A stretch of 64,000 bases of DNA from Phycisphaerae bacterium (lineage in GTDB: Bacteria > Planctomycetota > Phycisphaerae > UBA1845), in assembly GCA_029260215.1 (NCBI GenBank), contig JAJDDQ010000030.1, positions 62,001 through 126,000 of the forward strand. The letters are read 5' to 3'. Below the pieces are notes generated by a model that searched no databases, was not told where the DNA came from, and was given only the letters and a program-made list of their open reading frames with translations. Shown here one piece after another: positions 16,968-26,491 of the stretch. The first letter of the stretch is position 1; every line of letters begins with the position of its first letter. Made by a program: the position numbers and the translations under genes.

Positions 16968-18241
16968 GAAACGGCGACGCCCTCATTCTCAATCCGAACG
17001 CCGCGGCGATTCAAGGCACTGTCCACCGCTCTTAGCGTCGCTTCCGCCGCAGCTCGCCAGGTATAGCGCGCCTCAACACATGCGCGAGCGGATTGCCCCA
17101 ATTCGCACCGCCGATCCGAATTCTGATAAGCCTCCAGCAAACAGTCCAGCAAACTGCTCTCATTGCCCGCCTCAAAGAGCAGCCCGTGGCGACCGCCATC
17201 CAGCACTGTCTCAATTTGGCCACACCGAGCAGCCACGACACATCGACCGGCGGCCATATATTCGAATAGCTTGATGGGAGAAAAATAAAAGTTTTCCATA
17301 TTGCGATACGGCGCAACAGCCACATCCATCGCATCGAGATAATTCGGCACTTCACGATGCTCGACGGCACCGGCAAAGCGAACCGCATCACTTATGTTCA
17401 ATTCTGTCGCCTGACGCTTGAGCGCTTCCTCCATCGGACCGGTACCGACGATCAGCAATGACGAATCGCGATTCGCCTCGCGAAGACGAGCAAAGGTCGA
17501 CATCAGCATGTCCACACCATGCCATGCTTTGAGACTGCCCAAAAACCCGACCACGAAACGCTCGCCCAACGCAAGATCGCGCCGAACCGAGTCGCCATCC
17601 ATGTCACCAAATGCAGACAAGTCCACGCCGTTCGGCACGACCGAAATCTTTGATGCGGATACGCCCTCTGCCACCAATTGATCGCCCAATGCGCTCGATA
17701 CCGTGATGATTTCGTCTGCCCGACTAAATACGCGCCGCTCTATCTCCTCCGCCAACTCCTTCAACGCAAGACCACGAAATTGAGCGGCTTCACGACTCAG
17801 GAGCGCGTTGACCTCCACGACCAGAGGGCAGTCCAACCGTTCGGAAAGATCAAGTCCGACATGGCTGAGCAAAGTCAGACGCTCGATAATCGCGTCCGGG
17901 CGAAAGGACAACACCGAATCCGTTGCGTGGCTGCTCGCCCACTCATTGAATAGAAGGGCGCGCAATTCGCCAGCCACAGTGGTCGCCAGAGAACGGTCCT
18001 TCAGCCAACCGCGCATTTTCCGGGCGATCTTCAGTGATGGACAGGACGCCCCATGAAGAACATCTTCCACCAAGCCATCAGCGGTGTTGAAACCGTGAGG
18101 CGTGAGCGCCTTGACCGTATGGCCGCACTCGACCAGTGCGCGCGTGATGGCGCGCACGTGAATGGAAGCACCCTTCGTTCCTTCAGGGCGAATGCCCATG
18201 TCGCTACACAGATACAGAAGCTTCAACGCGAAGACCTCCAT
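16964..18241 (-). CDS. Family 4 glycosyltransferase
   Basis: About 425 residues if started at ATG 18241 (MEVFALKLLYLCSDMG); a TTG at 18226 giving a clean LKLLYLCSDMGI start is an alternative. Both overlap the upstream gene, by 38 or 23 bp. The GT-B features are GASIHVRAITRALVECGH near the start, ISVVPNGVDLSAFG in the middle and PIKLFEYMAAGRCVVAARC as the E-x7-E region. It is coupled by ATGA to the next glycosyltransferase. The role is glycan assembly; the sugar is unknown. Confidence 0.85.
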   Translation of the reverse strand: MEVFALKLLYLCSDMGIRPEGTKGASIHVRAITRALVECGHTVKALTPHGFNTADGLVEDVLHGASCPSLKIARKMRGWLKDRSLATTVAGELRALLFNEWASSHATDSVLSFRPDAIIERLTLLSHVGLDLSERLDCPLVVEVNALLSREAAQFRGLALKELAEEIERRVFSRADEIITVSSALGDQLVAEGVSASKISVVPNGVDLSAFGDMDGDSVRRDLALGERFVVGFLGSLKAWHGVDMLMSTFARLREANRDSSLLIVGTGPMEEALKRQATELNISDAVRFAGAVEHREVPNYLDAMDVAVAPYRNMENFYFSPIKLFEYMAAGRCVVAARCGQIETVLDGGRHGLLFEAGNESSLLDCLLEAYQNSDRRCELGQSARACVEARYTWRAAAEATLRAVDSALNRRGVRIENEGVAVS

Positions 18242-19409
18242 TCCAATGAGCGGCACATCGATCGCGTATGAAATCCATGCCCCCGAGGTCCAGCGCGGAC
18301 GTGTCCGGACACCACGAATCATCCAAACTCGACACAACGCGAGACGTAAGCCCCTCGGACGTGAGCGTGGTGGGGTCGACGGCATCGACAATCCCAAGTT
18401 CCTTCCACAAATTCGCCCGCATAGCCTGCTCGTACCGCGGCTTGACACGTGGAACGATGAGCGTCGGCACGGACCAGGACGCCACTTCGCACATTGTGTT
18501 GTACCCGCCCATAGACACGACAAAATCCGCCTCACGCAGCAGACAGCTCATGCATTGGGCATGCGACAAGACTGTTGTTCCGGGCAGGTCGGATATCTTC
18601 TGCTGAACGTACGACACGATCCACGGCGACGCGTCCGGACCGGCCACGATCGTCGATCGTCCCCCTGACTTCGCTACGGCATGCACAGCATCGTCGACGT
18701 AGCGACGGATCAAGTCTTCACCGTCCGTACCACCTCCAACCGTCACGACAACGTGACGATCGCCGGGCCTTTTCTGCAGTTCGTGCGTGCATGGTGTTCG
18801 AGAAAGGTAACCGGTGTAGTGCAGTTGCTCGCGGGTCGCCCCGGATATCCCGTATTCTTCCGCGACATCGAACACCGAGCTGCTACCGTATACCCAAGTC
18901 TCGTCGTAGTAATCTTCCAGGGTTTGCTCATAACTCCCATCCTCCCATTGGCGACGCGTGACTTCCTGCGTGTCCTCAATATCGCGCATTCCGTACACAA
19001 CCAAGGTGTCCGGGCAATTGCGCTGGACCCATTTGAGAACCGGTATCATCTCCCGATGAAGCCCTGCCGGCGTTTTGTCCACGAGAAGAATGGTAGGCTT
19101 GAAATAGTTGACCGTGGCCAGAAGAAGTGCCCTTCTGCAGTTAAGAAGCTGCTGCATGCGCACCGAGAGCGACTTGCTCGAATACCGGCCATTGGAACTT
19201 TTCTTGATGGCTGGAAGCTTGACGTAATCAAGCCCAGGGGGAAGCCCCACTACGGGAAGATAGGGCGTTCCAGTGACGATCAGAAACGAAGACCTGTCGA
19301 AAGATTGCGACAGGTGCTCGCAAATCGCCGTGCTGCGGCGCAAGTGGCCAATCCCCATACCGTCGTGGCAATAGACCATCACGCGTCGTGACAGCGTCGG
19401 GTTTGGCAT
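18204..19409 (-). CDS. GT28/MurG-like glycosyltransferase, first gene of the minus-strand glycan operon
   Basis: The start is ATG 19409, giving MPNPTLSRRVMVYCHDGMGI and then GHLRRS, a typical N-terminal loop of UDP-glycosyltransferases that resemble MurG. The C-terminal donor-binding domain has VVTVGGGTDGEDLI and FVVSMGGYNTMCEVASWSVP. Length is about 401 residues. It probably leads the operon that runs to 10373, because the upstream gap of 457 bp separates it from a divergent gene. Confidence 0.8.
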   Translation of the reverse strand: MPNPTLSRRVMVYCHDGMGIGHLRRSTAICEHLSQSFDRSSFLIVTGTPYLPVVGLPPGLDYVKLPAIKKSSNGRYSSKSLSVRMQQLLNCRRALLLATVNYFKPTILLVDKTPAGLHREMIPVLKWVQRNCPDTLVVYGMRDIEDTQEVTRRQWEDGSYEQTLEDYYDETWVYGSSSVFDVAEEYGISGATREQLHYTGYLSRTPCTHELQKRPGDRHVVVTVGGGTDGEDLIRRYVDDAVHAVAKSGGRSTIVAGPDASPWIVSYVQQKISDLPGTTVLSHAQCMSCLLREADFVVSMGGYNTMCEVASWSVPTLIVPRVKPRYEQAMRANLWKELGIVDAVDPTTLTSEGLTSRVVSSLDDSWCPDTSALDLGGMDFIRDRCAAHWNGGLRVEASVSV

Positions 19410-19866
19410 GGCTTTCGCAATCAATCTTGAATCCTTTCCCGCAATCGGCGGCTGATCTCGTGCTTTTCGGATAACGATCCGACGCCTTTGTTCAATTCCA
19501 CCGCTGGACAACATGTCAAACGCGAGTTTGTTCGCACATCGCGGCAATACTCACATCACGACGACGCATACCCGAGCCGACCACCGCCTTACGAACGCCT
19601 TCAACGGAACGATGAAAGCGTTGAAGCCCTCATGCAAGAATTGTGCCACCAATCGGCACGCGACTTGCTGACAGTTAGGATGACGGAAGTTGTTGGTGGA
19701 CCTTGATCCATGATGGTCATCCTAGCTATGCCCGATGAGCGACCACAAACATTGTTAAGAATTGCTAATAATCCACGCCGATCGGCGTTCGCTGAATTAG
19801 AACGTACGTGTCCGATCGTCGGCCCGCGATATGGCGTGCCGATACCGTGAGATCTGAGGCTGGAAC
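19410..19866. other. Divergent intergenic region between the glycan operon and the alkaline-phosphatase-like gene
   Basis: No convincing gene was seen in this 457-bp stretch. A 72-codon plus-strand frame at 19488-19706 has no recognisable features. The right half is locally AT-richer (TTGTTAAGAATTGCTAATAA near 19754) and contains a perfect 14-bp palindrome at 19775-19788. Both flanking genes start outward from here, so their promoters should lie within it. Confidence 0.5.
19775..19788. promoter_or_regulatory. Perfect palindrome ACGCCGATCGGCGT, possible operator
   Basis: A 14-bp perfect inverted repeat without spacer lies 79 bp upstream of the GTG at 19867, next to the AT-rich stretch. Its position suits a dimeric regulator controlling one or both divergent units. 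No second copy was noticed in the window. Confidence 0.3.
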
Positions 19867-21222
19867 GTGATTGAAGGAATCATCCTGGTTGTGATTGATT
19901 GCCTGCGGGCGGACCACGTGTCCGCCTACGGATACCACCGCGCGACGACTCCTACCATAGATGTGTTGGCGGCGGAGGGGGTGCTTTGGGAGCAGGCCTT
20001 CAGCACCAGCTCATGGACCAAACCGTCCGTAGCATCAATGCTCACCGGACTTTATCCGAGCGCGCACGGTGCCTTCGAAGGAGTCAAAAGGCAGCGAGGC
20101 CGAGATGCCGCAATGACCGACCGGCTCAAGGTCGGAGCGCCGACGATTGCCAACCAGCTTACGCAGGCGGGCTGGAGGTGTGGGGCGTTCATAAACAATG
20201 CGCAATTGGGAGAATTTGCGGGGCTTGACGGCGGCTTTGAGCATTATGACGCTTGTGCCGGACGTGCGGACCGCATCCTGAGCGAACTAAAAGCCTGGCT
20301 CACGCGCGACACCGGGTCTCGCAACTTTGCCTATCTTCACTTTCTCGAAGCGCATTGGCCCTACAAGCCGCGAAGGCGTCATGTGGCTGAGTTCGGCGGG
20401 AACCGCGATACCAATTGCTTTTCCGGGTTTTCCGCTCGCGATTACGGAAAACTCCGTCGCGAGATCAAGCAGGGAACACGAACGATCGCGGACGACGAAA
20501 TTACCCAGATGATCCAGATGTACGATGGGTCGGTTCGGCGGCTGGACGGCAAAATCAAGAAACTTCGCGGCATGCTCAAGGAGCTTGGGTTATCGGACCG
20601 TTACGCGATCGTCGTCACCGCGGACCACGGCGATGAATTCCTGGAGCACGGGACGATAGGCCACGGGCACACGCTTTACGACGAAATTACCCATGTCCCC
20701 CTGATTGCCCATGTGCCGGGGGGGAGCCGAGGCGTCAGGCGATCGCGACCGGTGAGTCTTGTTGACCTTGGCGGCTTGTTGCTTTCGATGGCCCAGGTCG
20801 AAAACACCGATTCGACCTGTGATTTGCTCAACGATGAAGACCACGCTCGTCCCGTTTTTTGCGAGTTGCGAACGGGGCGTCGCTACAAGCAATCGCTTCG
20901 GACGGAATTCTGGAAGATTCACCGCAAATGCCTTTTTGACGTCGATGCCCCCGACGCGCCGGCCCACGCCACGCCGCGACAGCTTTTCAAGTCGCACGCG
21001 CGCGAGGTGTCTTACGAGTTCTACGACATGCTGCGCGATCCGAGGGAGACGACCGACCTGGCTGGTCGCGAGTCAACAGCGGCGGTCTTCAAAAGCCATG
21101 TCCATCAGTTGGACCGATTTTGGCGTCAGCTTCACTGCCCTTGTGAGGAATCGGCATCGAGTGAGGTGTCCATCGACGTGGAACTGATCGGACGCCTCGA
21201 ACGTTTGGGATACCTCGATTAG
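19867..21222 (+). CDS. Alkaline-phosphatase-superfamily (sulfatase-like) hydrolase with Thr at the nucleophile position
   Basis: A 451-residue protein with the sulfatase fold: metal site IILVVIDCLRADHVSAYGY, second metal site VVTADHGDEFLEHGTIGHGH, and a C-terminal YEFYDMLRDPRETTDLAGR. The modification motif C/S-x-P-S-R is replaced by T-K-P-S-V (residues 51-55 in SSWTKPSVASMLTGLYP), so formylglycine cannot form. The chemistry is more likely phosphodiester or phosphoethanolamine transfer or hydrolysis, with Thr as nucleophile. The absence of a signal peptide points to a cytoplasmic enzyme. It is divergent from the glycan operon and may process its product. Confidence 0.8.
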   Translation: MIEGIILVVIDCLRADHVSAYGYHRATTPTIDVLAAEGVLWEQAFSTSSWTKPSVASMLTGLYPSAHGAFEGVKRQRGRDAAMTDRLKVGAPTIANQLTQAGWRCGAFINNAQLGEFAGLDGGFEHYDACAGRADRILSELKAWLTRDTGSRNFAYLHFLEAHWPYKPRRRHVAEFGGNRDTNCFSGFSARDYGKLRREIKQGTRTIADDEITQMIQMYDGSVRRLDGKIKKLRGMLKELGLSDRYAIVVTADHGDEFLEHGTIGHGHTLYDEITHVPLIAHVPGGSRGVRRSRPVSLVDLGGLLLSMAQVENTDSTCDLLNDEDHARPVFCELRTGRRYKQSLRTEFWKIHRKCLFDVDAPDAPAHATPRQLFKSHAREVSYEFYDMLRDPRETTDLAGRESTAAVFKSHVHQLDRFWRQLHCPCEESASSEVSIDVELIGRLERLGYLD

Positions 21223-21232
21223 GAGAGAAACC

Positions 21233-21967
21233 TTGTCACGGAAAAGGATTCTATTCAGCGTGTCCGATTATTCCGGACGTCGCCCCCATCACAAACGCAA
21301 GAAGACATCAGCTTTTACGCTGATCGAATTGCTTGTCGTTGTGGCGATCATGGCCACACTCATGAGCATCCTGCTCCCTTCGCTCAAAAGGGCCAAAGCT
21401 GCAGCGCGCGAGACGATTTGCAAGACAAACCTGAGGTCCATTTACTTGGCACAATCTTTGTGGCTGGACGTCGCGTCTCTATTCCAACCGCTCAACAACG
21501 AAGAAGACGACGGAAAGTGGCAATACAACTACCTCATCAATGACGGGAACGATTGGAAGAGCAATTTCGGGCCTCTCATAACGGACAAAGGGCTTCTGCA
21601 CGACGTGAAACTCCTCTATTGCCCGTTTCAAAAAGACCCGTTCCATATTCAGGACAGCTCGGACAACCCGTTTCCTCCGAACGAAGGGTTCGACACGCGC
21701 GCGTCGTACGCTAGACGTCATCTGTTGAGTGGACGGCCGTTGACCGACTTTCGAAGAAATATCGCTATCTTCAGCGATGTCATCCACCTGCCCAAAGTGA
21801 TCCGCTCTGCACACAAGAAAGGCGTTAATTCCGTCTTCCTGGACGGACATGCGGTGTGGGTCTCGGACCCGGGATTCTTTACCAACAACGAACTCGGCGA
21901 GCCCTTTGACGAATTGGATAACCCGATTATTGACCAAATATGGCGAGCCATAGACGCTCGTTCATAA
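21233..21967 (+). CDS. Prepilin-type (type II secretion/pseudopilin-like) protein
   Basis: A 244-residue protein starting at a TTG ten bases after GGAGAG. After a basic leader comes the class III cleavage motif FTLIELLVVVAIMATLMSIL (Phe-Thr-x5-Glu pattern), giving a pilin N-terminal helix. The end has the planctomycete H-x9-D/G-like segment VNSVFLDGHAVWVSDP. Such proteins are abundant in this phylum and are probably exported by a type II/IV system. It lies 10 bp after the hydrolase gene. Confidence 0.85.
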   Translation: MSRKRILFSVSDYSGRRPHHKRKKTSAFTLIELLVVVAIMATLMSILLPSLKRAKAAARETICKTNLRSIYLAQSLWLDVASLFQPLNNEEDDGKWQYNYLINDGNDWKSNFGPLITDKGLLHDVKLLYCPFQKDPFHIQDSSDNPFPPNEGFDTRASYARRHLLSGRPLTDFRRNIAIFSDVIHLPKVIRSAHKKGVNSVFLDGHAVWVSDPGFFTNNELGEPFDELDNPIIDQIWRAIDARS

Positions 21968-21993
21968 CTCTCATTACCCATTGGCTGGTTTGC

Positions 21994-24510
21994 ATGAATA
22001 CATTGCACTCAATACATCTTATGCGTTCGCTTCTGCTGGTCGGATGCGTTGCAGTCGTGGCGGCTGGACAGATTCCCGATCATCCGATAATCACTGAGGT
22101 CTACTTCGATCCCCCCGGCCTGAACGACGGCCCGGTGGGTCGAGACCCATCCAACGCGCACCAGGAATTCATCGAAATCTACGTGCCCAATGCGACGGCG
22201 CTGAACCCGGCACTGAACAAGGACGCTTTGCGATTGACGTTCTACGAGGTCGAAGGGGACAGCAGCAGTTCGGGTACAGGGCTAGTCAATTACCGATTCG
22301 ATCTCCCGCTCATCGACGCGAACCCCACCAACGGACTGACACAAGGGGCCATCGCTCGTCCAACAAGCGGCGTTCTGGTGCTCGGCTGGGTGGACTACAT
22401 CAATGATCCGCCCACTGCGCTCGCGGGTACGACAAACACGCGGATCGCGTTGATTGACAACGGTATCACCGCCCCGACGGGTGACTCTACATTCGTGGCG
22501 ATCAATGGGCAGCACTTTGGCGGAACATTGAACTTCCCCAACTTGGCCGCCGAAAACCTGATCGATCTGCCAAGCGAGTCGCGGACCGGCGTAATTCAAA
22601 ATGGTTCGAGCGCGTACCTGCTCGTCAACCGCGACGCGTCCGGATACGTCGAACTGTGCGATGACCAACACGCAGCCTTGTGCGTCGCCGGTGCCAACCC
22701 GTTCCTCGCAATCGACGGCGCCGGCCTGTTGTCGACCGCCCTCCTGGACGGCTTCGCGGGCAATGACGATTCGCTCTTCGTCGTCACCGCTCAACCTTAC
22801 GACACCCCCACCGGTGACGACATCGATCTGGAGACTGTACTACCCTTCGAAGGCGCATTCAGCCGCCTAATTCCGCAGTTAAACGAATCCGATGACAATA
22901 GGCCTGCACCGGGGGACGCAAACGGGTACGCGCGTCATTACGTCGACGTGCCCAAGACCACTGAGACCGGCACCGCATTCAATGACGACCCCATCGAAGA
23001 CGCCCTAAACGCGTATCGGCACGTTCGCAACAACGGGCCTTTCTTTGCAAGCCCAGGACGAGCCAATCTTACCACCTCGCCGCCAAGACTAAGTGTGGCG
23101 GTGGCGACAGAGCAGGTGTTTGAAGTGCTCAAGCAAACCACCGGCCATCCCGGTCTGCTTTGCGCGAACGTTGGTGGTGCGAGTGCAATTGATATCGCGG
23201 CGACCTCTACGGAATTCGTAGGGCAGTCTTCGGTGACAGTTGGTCCGGGACCGGGCGCGATGAACGTTTCCGGGACGGAATTCGGATTCCCGACCATTGC
23301 GGCGAGTCCAATGCCCGGCTCGCAACACGGCGACACCACAACCGTGACCATCGACCTGTCGGCGACGAATTCAATCGCCACCGACCCGCCGGTGGCGGAC
23401 GCGAATCAGACCGCGACGGCCTCGGTTGCCGTCCTTGATCCCGTTGACGGACTTGATGCACAGCTCAACCCGTTTCAAACGACCGTATTCGTCGCAGTGG
23501 AGCCAGTGCCGTTCAACCCGGTTGTATTCAATGAATTTGCATCCACCAATCTGGGGCAGTTCGTATCCGTCAACCTTGGAACGCGCGTCCACGACTCGCT
23601 CGGAAACGCCCTCACACTGGTCAACCCGGCGACCGATATTTCGAACGGCTTCCTCCTCTACGTCACACTGAATCTTGTGGAATTGCTGCCGGAGCAACTG
23701 AGCGACTACATCAACATCCTCGGCCCCTTCGGCACGCTCGATCTCGTGCAAACAGTGTTGTTGTCCGCGGAATGGCAGAGTGGCGAGCCGACCTATTTCG
23801 GGAGCATTGACGGGCTTCAATCAGCGGTCAAAGCCACGTCGTTCTCGATCCCCGAGACTAAGACTTTCGGCGGTTCTTTTTCCACGGACGCCACCATTCA
23901 TTTCTCCGACGCACGCGGTTTCGTCGGCGATCCGCGTTCCGGACTGACCAACGTGCTGACCGACCGCACGTTTGAGCTTGCGATCGTTGAGACCAATGTT
24001 CGGCCTGACAGTTCGATCGAGAGCGGCGCGACGGACGACTTCGGTGTGCTCGTGCAAGTCGAAGACCTCGAGCCGACATCGACACTGATACCGGGTGAAT
24101 TCGTTTTCCTGAGCTATACCGGCGGGCGTCAGGGCGCAGATATCGACACGCTTGAGATTCTGCCGGGGCCTAATGTCGCGTCCATCATCTACTTCGATCT
24201 TGACAATTTGCACGAGCGTATGGGCATCAAGTCCATCTCAGCGGTCATTATCATCGATGGAAGTGGCAACGGCACGATCGACACACTTGAAGTATTCAAC
24301 CTGAATCCGGTCAATTGCATCAGTACCAATGGCGACAGCGATTGTGATTCAGACGTCGATCTCATTGACTTTGCATTCCTGTCCGCATGCACCCTGGGGC
24401 CGAATCAAGCCGTTCCCCCGCAGTGCGGGACTTTCGACGCAGACGCCGACGGTGATGTCGATTTGCTCGACTTCGGCGCGTTCATGCGACTGTTCACAGG
24501 GTCCAACTAA
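21994..24510 (+). CDS. Secreted lamin-tail-like protein with C-terminal dockerin-like repeats
   Basis: About 838 residues from ATG 21994; another ATG at 22021 gives the cleaner signal peptide MRSLLLVGCVAVVAAGQ. Residues 30-140 (IITEVYFDPPGLNDG, EFIEIYVPNAT) resemble a lamin tail domain as found on bacterial exported proteins. The middle contains beta-rich, G/T/D-rich repeats. The final 60 residues contain two Ca-binding dockerin-like loops, NGDSDCDSDVDLIDFAFL and DADADGDVDLLDFGAFM, the usual C-terminus of planctomycete exported proteins. Substrate or partner is unknown. Confidence 0.72.
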   Translation: MNTLHSIHLMRSLLLVGCVAVVAAGQIPDHPIITEVYFDPPGLNDGPVGRDPSNAHQEFIEIYVPNATALNPALNKDALRLTFYEVEGDSSSSGTGLVNYRFDLPLIDANPTNGLTQGAIARPTSGVLVLGWVDYINDPPTALAGTTNTRIALIDNGITAPTGDSTFVAINGQHFGGTLNFPNLAAENLIDLPSESRTGVIQNGSSAYLLVNRDASGYVELCDDQHAALCVAGANPFLAIDGAGLLSTALLDGFAGNDDSLFVVTAQPYDTPTGDDIDLETVLPFEGAFSRLIPQLNESDDNRPAPGDANGYARHYVDVPKTTETGTAFNDDPIEDALNAYRHVRNNGPFFASPGRANLTTSPPRLSVAVATEQVFEVLKQTTGHPGLLCANVGGASAIDIAATSTEFVGQSSVTVGPGPGAMNVSGTEFGFPTIAASPMPGSQHGDTTTVTIDLSATNSIATDPPVADANQTATASVAVLDPVDGLDAQLNPFQTTVFVAVEPVPFNPVVFNEFASTNLGQFVSVNLGTRVHDSLGNALTLVNPATDISNGFLLYVTLNLVELLPEQLSDYINILGPFGTLDLVQTVLLSAEWQSGEPTYFGSIDGLQSAVKATSFSIPETKTFGGSFSTDATIHFSDARGFVGDPRSGLTNVLTDRTFELAIVETNVRPDSSIESGATDDFGVLVQVEDLEPTSTLIPGEFVFLSYTGGRQGADIDTLEILPGPNVASIIYFDLDNLHERMGIKSISAVIIIDGSGNGTIDTLEVFNLNPVNCISTNGDSDCDSDVDLIDFAFLSACTLGPNQAVPPQCGTFDADADGDVDLLDFGAFMRLFTGSN

Positions 24511-24549
24511 ACACGACACACAGTTTTCCCAAACAAGGAGGGTTTTCCA

Positions 24550-25773
24550 ATGATGAATCGAGTACACACAGTATGGGGCGTCGCGGGCCGACTCGCGATT
24601 TTGTCTCTGGCAACAACAGCTTTTGCAGGCGATCTGAATCCGCCACCGGGCCCCATCGCCCCGACGGGCAAGACGCCCATTCTCACATCGACGACACCCG
24701 GTGATGTCGACTCCCTGTTCAAAATCACGCAACCCGGTGCCTACGTTTTGAGAAATAATATTGCCGGAGTGAGCGGCATGATGGGGATCGAGATCGCCGC
24801 GAATGATGTGACCGTGGACCTTGAAGGCTTCGCGCTGATCGGCGTGGCCGGCTCACTGGACGGCCTTCTTGTCTCACAGCTGGCGGCCAGCAACATCACG
24901 ATTGCAAACGGCTCGATCCGCGGATGGGGTAACGGGACGACGAACGGCTACGGAGTCGACGCACGCAACGCGCTCGGTGTCTCGATCCGAAACGTGAACG
25001 CGTCCAGCAACCTCCTCGATGGCATCCGCGCAGGCAAAGGCAGCATCGTCACCGGCTGTACAGCCACCGCCAACGGCAGCGACGGAATCGATGTTGACGA
25101 AGGAAGTACAGTCCGCAACTGCACCGCGAAAGCCAACCTGAACGACGGCATTGAAACCGATTTCGGATGCAGTGTGATCGGCTGTACCGCTTCCGGCAAC
25201 GCACTTGACGGCATTCAATCGCTCGCAGGCTCGGCTATTACCGACTGCGCCGCATACGACAACGGCGACGACGGCATTCAGGGCGACGAAAACACAACAG
25301 TTACACGATGCTCGGGCTACCTGAGCGTCGACGACGGAATTCAAGTCGGGCCCAGCAGCGTCGTAATCGGGTGTTCCGCATTCAGCAACAGCGACGACGG
25401 AATTCAAGCCGGTCCGGGTTCGACGATTGCGAATTGCAGCACCAGCAAGAACGGAGGCGACGGAATCGTCGTGTCCTTTGGCGCAAATGTCCTGAACAAC
25501 AACTGCGAACAAAGCGGGGCAGCCGGTATTCACATCATCGTGTCCGCCCTGGGAACGGGCGACACGCGCATAGAGGCAAACAATGTCACACGAAATCTGC
25601 GCGGTATTGACGTAGACGCCGCCGGCAACATCATCATCAAGAATACCGCGAGCGGAAACGGTATCCCCGCCACGGACAATTACTCCATTCTGGGCATCCA
25701 GACGATCGGACCAATTGAGACTCTGACCGGCACAATCGTTTCGACCAGCCCCTGGGCCAACTTCTCTTACTAG
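24550..25773 (+). CDS. Secreted right-handed beta-helix protein (NosD/pectate-lyase-like repeats)
   Basis: A 407-residue protein with a signal peptide ending at TTAFAGD and a strong AAGGAGG ribosome site. After an N-terminal QPGAYVLRNNIAGVSG segment come at least six repeats of 23-24 residues with the core GC-T-A-x-x-N-x-x-DGI, for example TGCTATANGSDGIDV and IGCTASGNALDGIQS. They stack as parallel beta-helix coils. Similar proteins bind or cleave polysaccharides, but no catalytic residues are evident. It lies between other surface proteins and may be structural. Confidence 0.75.
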   Translation: MMNRVHTVWGVAGRLAILSLATTAFAGDLNPPPGPIAPTGKTPILTSTTPGDVDSLFKITQPGAYVLRNNIAGVSGMMGIEIAANDVTVDLEGFALIGVAGSLDGLLVSQLAASNITIANGSIRGWGNGTTNGYGVDARNALGVSIRNVNASSNLLDGIRAGKGSIVTGCTATANGSDGIDVDEGSTVRNCTAKANLNDGIETDFGCSVIGCTASGNALDGIQSLAGSAITDCAAYDNGDDGIQGDENTTVTRCSGYLSVDDGIQVGPSSVVIGCSAFSNSDDGIQAGPGSTIANCSTSKNGGDGIVVSFGANVLNNNCEQSGAAGIHIIVSALGTGDTRIEANNVTRNLRGIDVDAAGNIIIKNTASGNGIPATDNYSILGIQTIGPIETLTGTIVSTSPWANFSY

Positions 25774-25794
25774 TAAGGAGGCGAGGGTAAGACG

Positions 25795-26373
25795 ATGCGA
25801 TTAAGAATAATGTCTGAAATCCTATCCGTCGCCGTATTGGCTACCCCATTACTGGGGCAATCCAATATCGACGACGCCCAAAAGAATGCGTGGTCTGAGA
25901 ACATAGGCTGGACGAACTGGCGCGACGCCAACGGGACGGCCAATGGAGTCGTCGTCGGTGCAGCATCTCTATCCGGGTCGATCTGGGCGGAGAACGGCGG
26001 CTGGATAAATGTCGGCAACGGCCCCGGGCCTTATGCCAATACAGACGGTGCAAATTTCGGCGTAAACATGGCTCCAAACGGCGACCTGAGCGGTTTCGCA
26101 TGGGGTGAAAACATCGGCTGGCTGAATTTCGGCTGGGCGAGCGCTGCGGACCCCAACAGGCCACGGTTCGATTCCGGTGCAGGAAGGCTCCGTGGATGGG
26201 CGTGGAGTGAAAACGACGGCTGGGTCAATCTGGATGACGGAACACACTTCGTCGCGGTCGCGAGCACCGGCAACATTCCCACCGTTTCGGAATGGGGCCT
26301 CGTTGTGATGACCCTGCTCCTGCTCACAGCCGGTACGATACTCGTGAAGAAACGTCACCCTGCGATCGTGTAG
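25795..26373 (+). CDS. IPTL-CTERM surface protein with WSEN-x-GW repeats
   Basis: A 192-residue protein with an AAGGAGG site and a signal peptide (MRLRIMSEILSVAVLATPLL). Four copies of an aromatic repeat follow: AWSENIGWTNW, IWAENGGWINV, AWGENIGWLNF and AWSENDGWVNL. The C-terminus has IPTVSEWGLVV, a hydrophobic helix and basic residues KKRH, which is the IPTL-CTERM sorting signal handled by an exosortase-like system. It is probably a surface or matrix protein. No sorting enzyme lies in the window. Confidence 0.8.
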   Translation: MRLRIMSEILSVAVLATPLLGQSNIDDAQKNAWSENIGWTNWRDANGTANGVVVGAASLSGSIWAENGGWINVGNGPGPYANTDGANFGVNMAPNGDLSGFAWGENIGWLNFGWASAADPNRPRFDSGAGRLRGWAWSENDGWVNLDDGTHFVAVASTGNIPTVSEWGLVVMTLLLLTAGTILVKKRHPAIV

Positions 26374-26491
26374 ATGTTTTCATCGAGTACTGGCGGCGTC
26401 CATATAAGATCAGCCTAATTCTTCTTCCATTGATGTTTCGCAGCCCATATTCCTGTGTCAGACCCGAAACATTAACGCAGGAGATACAATT

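Noticed and set aside
19488-19706. 72-residue plus-strand frame in the divergent intergenic region
   Set aside because: Composition is not protein-like and no ribosome site or domain is visible.
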